A DNA stretch of 64,000 nt, taken from positions 62,001 through 126,000 of the forward strand of contig JAICXJ010000002.1 of NCBI GenBank assembly GCA_025980465.1, in the 5' to 3' direction. Position 1 is the first letter of the stretch. Each line of letters opens with the position of its first letter. The notes below the pieces were generated by a model. It ran no database searches. It had not been told where the DNA came from and saw nothing but the letters and a program-made list of their open reading frames with translations. Position numbers and translations under genes: made by a program. This document shows, one piece after another, positions 15,281-23,251 of the stretch. This stretch comes from Frankiales bacterium (GTDB lineage Bacteria > Actinomycetota > Actinomycetes > JAFAQI01).

Positions 15281-16594
15281 GTGACGCAGGACGACAGGTT
15301 CAGTCGGCCCGAGGAGCTCGAGGCGATGCGCCTGGAGCGGCTGTCTCAGGCGACGATCAGCAAGGAGATCACCGGCCCGGTCAGCGACTGGACCACCGAC
15401 TGGTCGCACACCGAGCCGGAGTGGGCGGCCGACCCGTATCCGATCCAGGACGAGCTCCGGCAGCGGTGCCCGATCGCGCGCACCGAGCGGTTTGGTGGGG
15501 CCTGGCTTCCGACCCGTCACGACGACGTCGCCGACATCGCCTACGACACCGAGCACTTCAGCTCACGCGCGATCATCATCGGCAACATGCGGCCGTCCCG
15601 CGATCTTGCCCCGGTGGGCGTCGTGCCGCCGATCTCCTCCGACCCGCCGTTCCATCACGAGGCTCGCAAGCTGCTGCTTCCGGCGTTCACCAAGCACAAC
15701 GTCGCGAAGCTCGAGCCGGCCACCCGCGCGTTCTGCCACTCGCTCATCGACAGCTTCGAAGACCGCGATGTCGTCGACGCCGCGCACGAGTATGCACAAC
15801 ACATCCCGATGCGAGTGATCGCCGACATGCTCGGCTTCCCACCGCAGGACCACGACGAGTTCCGTGGCTTCGTCGAGAACGGAATCGAAAGCGTCAGCGC
15901 GCCGATCGAGCAGCAGATCGAGGCGATGAAGCGGCTGTCCGACTACATGCTGCGCCAAGTCAACGACCACATCGCCAACCCGCGGGACGACCTCACGTCC
16001 TACCTGCTCAACTGCGAGCTCTTCGGCGAGAAACTCGACCCCTTCCACGTCACGGGCACGATGGTGCTGTTGCTGATTGCCGGGATCGACACGACGTGGA
16101 GCGCGATCGGCGCCTCGCTCTGGCACCTGTCCACGACCGAGGCCGACCGCAAGCGACTTGTCGCGGAGCCCGAGCTGCTGCCCACAGCGATGGAAGAGTT
16201 CCTGCGCGCCTTCGCGCCGGTGACGATGGCGCGGCTGGTGAAGGACGATATGTCGTGGCGAGGCGTCGACATGAAGGCCGACGACTGGATCCTGCTGTCC
16301 TTCCCCGCCGCCAACCGTGATCCGGAGAAGTTCGAACGTGCCGACGAGGTCGTCATCGACCGGGAGGTCAACAAGCACGCCGCGTTCGGTCTCGGCATCC
16401 ACCGCTGCGTCGGGTCCCATCTCGCCCGGATGGAGCTGCGAGTCGCGCTCGAGGTCTGGCTCGAGCGGATTCCGGACTTCACGCTGGCAGATCCAGACGC
16501 CGTGACGTGGGCGCCGGGTCAGGTCCGCGGGCCGCGATCGCTGCCGCTGCGGATCGCAGTTGAAGAAGCTATAACCGGCCTACCTCGCGGTTAG
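15281..16594 (+). CDS. Cytochrome P450
   Basis: A 437-residue soluble class I bacterial P450. I-helix AGIDTTWS (~266), ExxR-type helix in EEFLRAF, and heme-binding loop AFGLGIHRCVGSHLARMEL with the axial Cys at ~376. GTG at 15281 is preceded by CGGAGG. It needs ferredoxin and reductase, which are not encoded nearby. Its divergence from TetR and an operator shared with the monooxygenase/TesB operon suggest hydroxylation of an alicyclic or acyl substrate entering that pathway. It converges with vapC; the two stop codons overlap. Confidence 0.93.
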   Translation: MTQDDRFSRPEELEAMRLERLSQATISKEITGPVSDWTTDWSHTEPEWAADPYPIQDELRQRCPIARTERFGGAWLPTRHDDVADIAYDTEHFSSRAIIIGNMRPSRDLAPVGVVPPISSDPPFHHEARKLLLPAFTKHNVAKLEPATRAFCHSLIDSFEDRDVVDAAHEYAQHIPMRVIADMLGFPPQDHDEFRGFVENGIESVSAPIEQQIEAMKRLSDYMLRQVNDHIANPRDDLTSYLLNCELFGEKLDPFHVTGTMVLLLIAGIDTTWSAIGASLWHLSTTEADRKRLVAEPELLPTAMEEFLRAFAPVTMARLVKDDMSWRGVDMKADDWILLSFPAANRDPEKFERADEVVIDREVNKHAAFGLGIHRCVGSHLARMELRVALEVWLERIPDFTLADPDAVTWAPGQVRGPRSLPLRIAVEEAITGLPRG

Positions 16595-16983
16595 GCGCGG
16601 ACCGGAACTCCTGGCAGATCGGCGAAGGCCGTCATGTCCGTCGACACAACGAGCCGGTCGCTCGACGCGGCGGTCGCCGCGATGATGAGGTCATGGGCGC
16701 CACGCGGCCTGCCGCTGCGCCGGACGTGTGCCAACAGGGTGGCGTGCATCCGGGCGACTTGCACGTCGTAGTCCTCAACGGGAACGGTGTGCAACACGCT
16801 GCGCACGAAGGCGGCACGCGCGGGACGTCGGGCGTCGTCGGCGAGCTCGACACCCACGAGCAGTTCTGCTGCCGTCACCGCGGCAATTGCGACATCGTCT
16901 TCATCAGCGATCAAGCGGTCGAGTCGCCGTCCGCGCCGTTCGGCATCGATGAAGATGGTGGTGTCGAGAATCAGGCGGGCCAC
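16591..16983 (-). CDS. vapC: VapC-type PIN-domain ribonuclease toxin
   Basis: A 130-residue PIN-domain protein. Acidic metal-binding residues: Asp in LILDTTIFID (~6), Glu in VTAAELLVG, Asp in RGAHDLIIAATA, and a last Asp in LVVSTDMTAF. GTG at 16983 is preferred because it begins just before the conserved domain and overlaps the antitoxin stop by 13 bases, typical of coupled toxin-antitoxin pairs; an upstream in-frame start at 17037 would add 18 poorly conserved residues. Cleavage of a tRNA or rRNA is known for the family, but the target here is unknown. Confidence 0.92.
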   Translation of the reverse strand: MARLILDTTIFIDAERRGRRLDRLIADEDDVAIAAVTAAELLVGVELADDARRPARAAFVRSVLHTVPVEDYDVQVARMHATLLAHVRRSGRPRGAHDLIIAATAASSDRLVVSTDMTAFADLPGVPVRA

Positions 16984-17222
16984 TGACGTTCCTGCGTCGT
17001 CAGCAGTTCGCGAACCTCGCTCAGGTCGGCCGCCCATTCGTTGTCCGGACGGAAGTGTCCGAGCAGCGCCTTGACCGCAGCGCCGGAGGTTCCGGCCGCA
17101 GGCTCGATACGGGCGATCACGCGGCCGCCGCGCGTGACGAAGAACGTCTCGCCATCCTTCTCGACTGCGGTGAGCAATGCCGAGAAGCCTCTTGCAGCAT
17201 CAGTCGCGGTGACCTCTTTCAC
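16971..17222 (-). CDS. vapB: VapB/Phd-type antitoxin
   Basis: An 83-residue protein of the Phd/YefM class: MKEVTATDAARGFSALLTAVE...FFVTRGGRVIARIEP forms the DNA-binding dimer fold, and the C-terminal half (WAADLSEVRELLTTQERQWPA) would wrap the toxin. It precedes and overlaps vapC. A 13-base palindrome 5 bases upstream is the likely autoregulatory site. Confidence 0.9.
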   Translation of the reverse strand: MKEVTATDAARGFSALLTAVEKDGETFFVTRGGRVIARIEPAAGTSGAAVKALLGHFRPDNEWAADLSEVRELLTTQERQWPA

Positions 17223-17226
17223 GACA

Positions 17227-17239
17227 TCAGATTATCTGA
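17227..17239. promoter_or_regulatory. Putative VapB operator
   Basis: TCAGATTATCTGA is a perfect 6-base inverted repeat with one central base, 5 bases upstream of the vapB ATG, in an AT-rich patch. Autorepression by the antitoxin or complex through such sites is the rule in this family. Confidence 0.5.
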
Positions 17240-17268
17240 GTTAATGACTGCGGGCAAGGAGGCGTCAG

Positions 17269-18195
17269 TCAGTCGGAGTTCGCGAGCTCCTGCAACAGCG
17301 CGCGGGTGCGAGCCCGGGAGCCGGAGCGGTCCTCACCCACCGGGAACGGCGCCGCCCAGACGTCGGTCGCTCCCGCCTCGAACAACTCCCTGACCCGGCT
17401 GGTGACAGTTGCCTCGTCGCCGACGATCGCGGCATCCGCCGGCCCTGCCGCCTCGCCGTGCGCGAGGATCCGCTGGTAGTTCGGCAGCGTGCCGTACAGG
17501 GCGAACTGGGTCGCGGCGACCTCGCGGGCTTCGGCGACGTCGTCATGGACCGCGACCGGCAGGCCGGCGACGATCCGCGGCGAGGGCCGGCCGGCAGCGT
17601 CGGCGGCGGCGCGGATCCGAGGCACGACGTGAGACTCGAGGGCGGTAGCGTTCGCCATCCACAGGATGGTGCCGGCGGCTCGTTCGCCCGCCACCCGCAG
17701 CAGTCGCGGACCGAGTGCGGCCACCAGGACCGGAATCTCGGCATCGTCAACGAGTGCCGGTGCGCCCACATTGACGTGATACTCGGCACCGTCGTACCTC
17801 GCCGGCTCTCCCCGGAGAAGCGTGGTGAGGATGCTCACGTACTCCTCGGTGTGGCGGCCGGGGGTGGCGTAGGACAGGCCGAGCATCCCCTCGACGACCG
17901 GTTGATGTGACGGGCCGATGCCGAGGGTGAAACGGCCCGGCTTACCAATCGCAGCGACGCTGGCGGCGCAGCGGGTGGCCTGCAGGACCGGGTGGCAGGC
18001 GTAGCTCTGCAGGACCGACGTGCCGAGCTCGATGCGGCTGGTGGCACGACCTGCCAGCGCGATCGCCGTGAGCGGATCTCCCGCGATCGCGCTGGCGTAC
18101 CACAGCGTGCTGAAGCCGTCGGCTTCGGCGCGCTCAGCCTGCTTGACGATCGCGTCAGCAGAGGCGCCCGCCCCCGGCAGTCCAATCCGCATCAT
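17269..18195 (-). CDS. LLM-class F420-dependent oxidoreductase
   Basis: A 308-residue luciferase-like TIM barrel: GLPGAGASADAIVKQAERAEADGFSTLWYAS at the N-terminus, RIELGTSVLQSYACHPV, GRFTLGIGPSHQPVVEGMLG and the EIPVLVAALGPRLLRVAGE segment. The pattern fits the actinobacterial F420-dependent group rather than FMN luciferases. It overlaps the TesB gene by ATGA and is the last gene of the monooxygenase-thioesterase-LLM operon, so it probably reduces or oxidises an intermediate of the same pathway. Confidence 0.88.
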   Translation of the reverse strand: MMRIGLPGAGASADAIVKQAERAEADGFSTLWYASAIAGDPLTAIALAGRATSRIELGTSVLQSYACHPVLQATRCAASVAAIGKPGRFTLGIGPSHQPVVEGMLGLSYATPGRHTEEYVSILTTLLRGEPARYDGAEYHVNVGAPALVDDAEIPVLVAALGPRLLRVAGERAAGTILWMANATALESHVVPRIRAAADAAGRPSPRIVAGLPVAVHDDVAEAREVAATQFALYGTLPNYQRILAHGEAAGPADAAIVGDEATVTSRVRELFEAGATDVWAAPFPVGEDRSGSRARTRALLQELANSD

Positions 18196-19073
18196 CGCCT
18201 CGCGTTCTCCGACGGTGCTAACCGAACCAGGCCTTCCTGGCCGATCGTTGCCACATGGTCACCGTCCGCGGTGTGCAGGGTGCCGACGCCGAGCCCCCGC
18301 GAGCCCATTCCGGAGCGCGCTGAGACATCGAACAGCAGCCACACGTCGGCGCGCGCCGGCTGATGGAACCACACCGCGTGGTCGAGGCTCGCTGCCATGC
18401 CGACGCGGTCCCACGGTCCGTGCGCCGAGCGCACCGCGGCGAGTACTCCCATGTCGGACAGGAACGTCAGCACGCAGGTGTGAAGACCGGGGTCGTCCGG
18501 CAACTGCTCTCGAAGCTTGATCCACATCGCCCGTCGGGGCGCTGGACTCATCCGGGTGTGGGAGTACTCCGGGACTTCCAACCGCTCGAAGGGGAACTCG
18601 ATGCCGCCCCACAGCTCGTGCATCCGTTCCTGATCCCTCAGCTCGTCCGGGAGCGGGATGTCGGCTGCGATCGGGGTCGCGAACTCGCCGCCCGGTTCGT
18701 CCTTGTGAAACGACGCGGTGAGGCTGAAGATCGGCTCGTCGTCCTGAAGCGCGACGACGGTACGGGTGCTGAAGGACTTGCCGTCACGGATTCGGTCCAC
18801 CCGCAACATCGTCGGGGCGTCGTTCTTCCCGGGTCGCAGGAAGTAGCCATGCAGAGAGTGCGGGCGATGGGAAGCATCCACGGTCGCGATGGCAGCGCGC
18901 ATCGCGTGCGCTGCGACCTGGCCGCCGAACAGCGTCTGCTGGAACCGGTTGACCGGCACCGGCGGGTTCCAGGCACGAAAGAGGTCCGCTTCGAGGCATT
19001 CGATGTCGAGGACCGAGAGGAAATGCGCGACCGAATCGGCTCCGGTCGCCGCGGCGGCGTTGGCATCGGGCAC
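18192..19073 (-). CDS. Acyl-CoA thioesterase II (TesB-like)
   Basis: A 293-residue double-hotdog protein. FGGQVAAHAMRAA and HSLHGYFLRPG in the first half and LDHAVWFHQPARADVWLLFD...SRGLGVGTLHTADGDHVATIGQEGLVR in the second match TesB; the Asp, Thr/Ser and Gln of the active site appear present. It hydrolyses medium/long or branched acyl-CoAs. It starts with GTG sharing one base with the stop of the monooxygenase gene and overlaps the next gene by ATGA, so the three are translationally coupled. Confidence 0.9.
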   Translation of the reverse strand: MPDANAAAATGADSVAHFLSVLDIECLEADLFRAWNPPVPVNRFQQTLFGGQVAAHAMRAAIATVDASHRPHSLHGYFLRPGKNDAPTMLRVDRIRDGKSFSTRTVVALQDDEPIFSLTASFHKDEPGGEFATPIAADIPLPDELRDQERMHELWGGIEFPFERLEVPEYSHTRMSPAPRRAMWIKLREQLPDDPGLHTCVLTFLSDMGVLAAVRSAHGPWDRVGMAASLDHAVWFHQPARADVWLLFDVSARSGMGSRGLGVGTLHTADGDHVATIGQEGLVRLAPSENARR

Positions 19074-20554
19074 TACGCGGAAACCTCAGTGGGTCGGCGC
19101 ACGGCGCTCCGCTGCCCGAACCGCACCTGGTCGTCGAGTGGTCCACGAGCGAGTACCCGATAGTCGAGCAGGTAGTTCTGATAAAGCCGCCACGGCGGCG
19201 TCGTACCTTGCTTCGGGAAGATGTCCATGCTGCGCTGCACGTATCCGGACGTCAGGTCGAGGAACGACGTGCGCTCAGCGGTCGGGGGCGGCAGCGGGGT
19301 CACCGAGTCGTAGCCGTGAGCGTCGAGGTAGTTGAGCAACCGGCAGGTGTAGTGCGCGACGAGGTCCGCCTTCAGGGTCCACGACGCGTTGGTGTAGCCG
19401 AACGTCAACGACAGGTTGGGTACGCCGGTCAGCATCATTCCCTTGTAGGAGACCGAGGAGCCGACGTCGACCCGGTTGCCGTCGATGGACAGCTCGGTGC
19501 CGCCGAGCGGAAGCAGTTGTAGGCCGGTTGCGGTGACGACGACGTCTGCCGCGAGTTCCTCGCCCGAGGTCAGGGCGATGCCGCTGGGCGTGAAGCTCTC
19601 GATCGTGTCCGTCACGATCTCGACCCGACCGTCGCGGATGGCGGTGAACATGTCACCGTCTTTCACCAGGCACATGCGCTGATCCCACGGGTTGTAGCGC
19701 GGGGTCAGGTGAGACTCGATGTCGTAGCCCGCCGGCAGTTGGCGAACGGCCGCCTTCAGCAGGAACGACTTCATCATCGCGGGCCGGCGACGGCACAACT
19801 GGTAGCCGAGTACTCCGAAGACTGCGAACAGCCATCGCAGGAACGGCCCGGCGACGCGGTCGGGCAGCTTGTCCCGAAGTACGTTCGCGAGCCGGTTGTG
19901 GCCGGGCGCCGCAACGAGGTACGTCGGCGATCGCTGCAGCATCGTCACGTGCTCGGCGGTGTCGGCCATGGCCGGCACCAGCGTGATGGCGGTTGCCCCG
20001 CTACCGATGACGACGACGCGCTTGCCGGAGTAGTCGAGGTCCTCCGGCCACAACTGCGGATGGACGACTGCACCGGTGAACTGCTCGATGCCGGCGAAGG
20101 TCGGCTGATGGCCCTCGTCGTACCGGTAGTAGCCGGTGCACATCCACAGGTAGTCGCAGGTCATCGTGATCGGGGCGTCGTCCCGTCCTCGCTCCACCGT
20201 GAGGGTCCACCGGGCGGTGGCGGAGTCCCACGCCGCGGCCGCCACCCGGTGCTCGAGCCGGACCAGATCCAGTACCTCGTTCTCGGTGGCGGCGTCGTGG
20301 ATGTAGCGCCAGATGTCCCGGCCGTCGCCGATCGCGTCGTCTCCCGCCCAGGGCCGGAAGTCGTAGCTCAAGGTGAACATGTCCGAATCCGAGCGCACGC
20401 CGGGGTAGCGGAACAGGTCCCAGGTGCCACCGATCGCGCTTCGCCCCTCGAGGATGGCGACCGACTTGGCCGGGCACTCCCGCTTGAGATGACACGCCGC
20501 GCCGATCCCGGAAAGGCCCGCGCCGACGATGACGACGTTGAGGTGCTCGGACAT
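19073..20554 (-). CDS. Flavin-containing monooxygenase, Baeyer-Villiger type
   Basis: A 493-residue protein. FAD Rossmann motif GAGLSGIGAACHL (~11-23), the GTWDLFRYPGVRSDSDMFTL segment, and a second NADPH-binding motif VVVIGSGATAITLVPAMA (~183). It resembles the EtaA/cyclohexanone-monooxygenase group; the exact FxGxxxHxxxW fingerprint appears as FTGAVVHPQLW, with Pro after His. Such enzymes turn ketones into esters or lactones, or oxidise thioamides. It is the first gene of the operon. A palindrome shared with the P450 promoter lies 9 bases upstream of its ATG. Confidence 0.88.
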   Translation of the reverse strand: MSEHLNVVIVGAGLSGIGAACHLKRECPAKSVAILEGRSAIGGTWDLFRYPGVRSDSDMFTLSYDFRPWAGDDAIGDGRDIWRYIHDAATENEVLDLVRLEHRVAAAAWDSATARWTLTVERGRDDAPITMTCDYLWMCTGYYRYDEGHQPTFAGIEQFTGAVVHPQLWPEDLDYSGKRVVVIGSGATAITLVPAMADTAEHVTMLQRSPTYLVAAPGHNRLANVLRDKLPDRVAGPFLRWLFAVFGVLGYQLCRRRPAMMKSFLLKAAVRQLPAGYDIESHLTPRYNPWDQRMCLVKDGDMFTAIRDGRVEIVTDTIESFTPSGIALTSGEELAADVVVTATGLQLLPLGGTELSIDGNRVDVGSSVSYKGMMLTGVPNLSLTFGYTNASWTLKADLVAHYTCRLLNYLDAHGYDSVTPLPPPTAERTSFLDLTSGYVQRSMDIFPKQGTTPPWRLYQNYLLDYRVLARGPLDDQVRFGQRSAVRRPTEVSA

Positions 20555-20563
20555 GCCGGGGAT

Positions 20564-20579
20564 GGTACTAGCAGGTACC
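20564..20579. promoter_or_regulatory. Palindrome GGTAC-N6-GTACC upstream of the monooxygenase operon
   Basis: GGTACTAGCAGGTACC lies in the 32-base gap between the crotonase stop and the monooxygenase ATG. It shares ATGGTACT-N5-GTACCG with the site at 15219-15237. On the minus strand, TACCAT next to the site falls about 7 bases before the ATG and could be a -10 box for a leaderless transcript, so binding would block it. Confidence 0.65.
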
Positions 20580-20586
20580 GAAGCCG

Positions 20587-21624
20587 TCAGTCCGGCGCGG
20601 ATGCCTGCTTGGCGTCGAACTGCGCCCGCTTGTAGTCCCCGAACGGCTCGTCCCTTTCACGCACCGCTTCCCGGAACCCCACCGTCGCGGCGCGAAGCTG
20701 GAACGCGAAGCCCTCCGGGGAGTGACGTGACACGCCGTCGAAGACGGTGCTGATCATCGCGGAGTTCTGCACCCCTTGGTTGACGAGCACCGAGTTCAGC
20801 GCCAGCTTGACCATCATCAGCTGGTTGACCGGCATCCGGGCAATGCGTTGCACCAGCTCCTCGGTCCGCTCGTCGAGCTCGTCGGCAGGGCAGGACTCGA
20901 TCGCCAGTCCCCACTCGGCGGCCTGCCGGCCGGACAGGCAGTCGCCGGTGAGCAACAACCGCTTGGCCCGTTGGTCGCCGAGCCGATGCGCCCACATCCC
21001 GGCCGCGGGGACTCCCCAGACCCGCGTCGGCGGGTAGCCGATCTTCGTGTCGTCGGCGCAGATGATCTGGTCGCAGTACAACGCGATGTCGGTACCGCCG
21101 GCGACGCAGAACCCGTGCAGCTTGGCCACTGTCGGCTTGTTCGCGTACAACAACGAGGCGAAGCCACGGTTGAAGCGGCTCATCATCGCGTAGTCGAGCA
21201 TGGGGTCCCACACCGCGTCGGGCCCGCTGGCGAACGGGTTGTGGTTGCGCGCCTGCACGACGGGGTCGATAGCGGTCCCGGTCGGGTCGCTCGTCGGCGC
21301 GGCACCGCCTTGCCGCTCGGCGAAGATCGACAGGTCGTAGCCGCCGCAGAACCCCTTGCCACGGCCCGACAGCACGATCACGTGGACCCGGGGATCGAGA
21401 TCGGCGCGCTCGACCGCAGCTGCCAGATCGAGCGGGGTATCACTCGTGATCGCGTTTCCCGCCGCCGGCCGGTTGAACGTGATGCGCGCGACGCGATCAT
21501 CGCGCTCGTAGGTGAGGGTCGCGTAGTCGATGTCGGCGTCAGCATGCTCGCGGTCGCGGAATGCCGGACTCGCGGCGTACCCCTCGCGCCAGGCGGCCGG
21601 TCGCTGGCCCGGATGCTCGGTCAC
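20587..21624 (-). CDS. Enoyl-CoA hydratase/isomerase (crotonase family)
   Basis: A 345-residue protein, longer than the usual ~260. The crotonase core has RITFNRPAAGNAI, the oxyanion segment SGRGKGFCGGYDLS and KPTVAKLHGFCVAGGTDIALYCDQIICADDTKIGYPP. There is an insertion after the oxyanion segment (FAERQGG...NPFASGPDAVWDP) and an extended C-terminus. The usual catalytic Glu pair is not clearly in place (VWGVPAAGMW where Glu would be expected), so the exact reaction is uncertain. GTG at 21624 overlaps the DUF2332 stop. The family acts on acyl-CoA thioesters, consistent with TesB downstream. Confidence 0.87.
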   Translation of the reverse strand: MTEHPGQRPAAWREGYAASPAFRDREHADADIDYATLTYERDDRVARITFNRPAAGNAITSDTPLDLAAAVERADLDPRVHVIVLSGRGKGFCGGYDLSIFAERQGGAAPTSDPTGTAIDPVVQARNHNPFASGPDAVWDPMLDYAMMSRFNRGFASLLYANKPTVAKLHGFCVAGGTDIALYCDQIICADDTKIGYPPTRVWGVPAAGMWAHRLGDQRAKRLLLTGDCLSGRQAAEWGLAIESCPADELDERTEELVQRIARMPVNQLMMVKLALNSVLVNQGVQNSAMISTVFDGVSRHSPEGFAFQLRAATVGFREAVRERDEPFGDYKRAQFDAKQASAPD

Positions 21625-22706
21625 GTCGTACCTCCTGATTTCAGCGACTCAGGTGAGCAGTTCCAGGTCACCGGGATGCCGTGGGCCGGCGCGGTGCCGA
21701 GGACCTCACGGCGCTCACCGGGCCACGTGGTGAGTACGACGGGGAACGCCCCGGGCGTCGAGGTCGGCTCCGGCTCGAGCATGAGATGAGCGAACCGGGC
21801 CCGTTGCGTCGCCGTTTCGCCCAGCGCCGCGATCGCCTCGCCGAGAGCGGCGAGGCCGTCATCGTCGAGGTACTGGCGAAACACGGAGTGCCACAGCACC
21901 GTCCAGGTGTCGTCAGCGGGAACCAGACGGCGGACCGCCTCGACAGCGTCGCCGGCCCGAAGGTCCGCAGGGATCCGCTGGGCGACGGCGAGAGCGGCTT
22001 CCAGCCGCACGAATCGGTCAGCCTGGTCGGCCCACACGAATGCCTTCAGACGCAGCGCTCCCTCCTCGGTTGTCGGATCGATCGGTGCGAGATCGATGCC
22101 GAGTCGGGAGACGACCTCGACGTTCGCGGCCGGTGGCGCACCGCCACGCCAGACGTCCGACATGACCAGCGGCGAGGATGGCGGGCCGTTGGAGGCGCTG
22201 CCGTCGATGCGGAACTGGTCGGCCCGCAGGTTCAGTCCAGCGCTCGCGCCGATCTCGACCAGTCGGATCGGGCTCGGCGCCGCTGCGGCCAGGTAGCGCA
22301 AGCCGCCGGCGAGGGCAGCGGCCCGCCCGACCTCGTTGGTCTGGGGTGGATGATCGAGCCAGCCGCGGACAGCGTCGCGGTGCTCGACGAGCACATCGCA
22401 GAGCAACCGCCACGCAGCCTCCTCATCAACTGCGGTGCCGCCCGCCGAGGGGTAGTACGCCGCGAGGTCGACAGCGCCACCTGACAACACGATCGAGTGG
22501 ACACCCGCCATCAGCCGCAGCGGGAGGGCGTCGCGGCGGCGCAGCTCGAGATGGTCGGCCACCACCTCGGCGGTCGGGCCGCCGTGCTCCAGATCGTCCG
22601 CGCACTGCTCGAGGAGCGCACCATAGAGACCGCTGCCGAGCGCCCGGCAGGCATCCGCCTGCCAGCGGAACTGCGCAGCAACGCGCGACTCGGCGTCTGA
22701 GACCAC
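21621..22706 (-). CDS. DUF2332 family protein
   Basis: A 361-residue protein recognised from the actinobacterial/proteobacterial DUF2332 pattern: QFRWQADACRALGSGLYGALLEQCADDLE at the N-terminus, SPIRLVEIGASAGLNLRADQF in the centre (a methyltransferase-like motif I), and TWTVLWHSVFRQYL towards the C-terminus. The fold is predicted SAM-methyltransferase-like; no reaction is known to me. GTG start. It is coupled by GTGA to the crotonase gene, so both are probably co-transcribed. Confidence 0.85.
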   Translation of the reverse strand: MVSDAESRVAAQFRWQADACRALGSGLYGALLEQCADDLEHGGPTAEVVADHLELRRRDALPLRLMAGVHSIVLSGGAVDLAAYYPSAGGTAVDEEAAWRLLCDVLVEHRDAVRGWLDHPPQTNEVGRAAALAGGLRYLAAAAPSPIRLVEIGASAGLNLRADQFRIDGSASNGPPSSPLVMSDVWRGGAPPAANVEVVSRLGIDLAPIDPTTEEGALRLKAFVWADQADRFVRLEAALAVAQRIPADLRAGDAVEAVRRLVPADDTWTVLWHSVFRQYLDDDGLAALGEAIAALGETATQRARFAHLMLEPEPTSTPGAFPVVLTTWPGERREVLGTAPAHGIPVTWNCSPESLKSGGTT

Positions 22707-22797
22707 TCGGGTTGCCCACCTTCTTGAATCAACGCCCGACGATGCGGTCTACCACACCGGTTCGATCGGGCGAGCCGGGCGCCGAGGGGATCAGCGC

Positions 22798-23124
22798 CTA
22801 GCGACCACCGACAGCTCGCTCCAACTCGGCCTTCGTCATGGTCGAGCGACCTTTGATCTTCTTGCGCTGCGCCTCGGCGTAGAGCTGGTCTTTGGTGCGT
22901 CCACCCGACCCGCTATGAGACCGCAACCCGCCTCGCCGCTGCGGGGACAGGTCCTCGACAGAGGTCCGACTCGCGATGCGGGACTCGCCGGCCTGCGCTC
23001 GGTCCTTGTTGACGGTACGAGCCGCGATCTCCTCGGCGGTGCCTTCATCGCGGCCTCGCGAGGTGAGGCTGTCCTTGATGTGCCCATATTGCCGTTCCCG
23101 CTTCTTCGACCACGCTCTGGGCAT
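22798..23124 (-). CDS. Small basic protein, Rho-N/plasmid-stabilisation-like
   Basis: A 108-residue highly charged protein, MPRAWSKKRERQYGHIKDS at the start and GGRTKDQLYAEAQRKKIKGRSTMTKAELERAVG at the end. The C-terminal part matches the small Rho-termination-factor N-terminal (SAP-like) helix-extended-helix domain; such proteins are often labelled plasmid stabilisation proteins in actinobacteria. ATG at 23124 is chosen because GGGAG lies nine bases upstream; the frame is open for 43 more residues but without family resemblance. A nucleic-acid-binding role is likely but unproven. Confidence 0.75.
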   Translation of the reverse strand: MPRAWSKKRERQYGHIKDSLTSRGRDEGTAEEIAARTVNKDRAQAGESRIASRTSVEDLSPQRRGGLRSHSGSGGRTKDQLYAEAQRKKIKGRSTMTKAELERAVGGR

Positions 23125-23251
23125 TTCGCACTCCCTATGTTCTCGCTCAGTGACGCCTCCGTTCTGCATGCCCGGGCAGGCGGCGGGTAAGTCATCCACA
23201 CGGCGTCGTCCGATCGTGGAGACGTCATGCCGCCGGTGAGGAGCACGTTTC

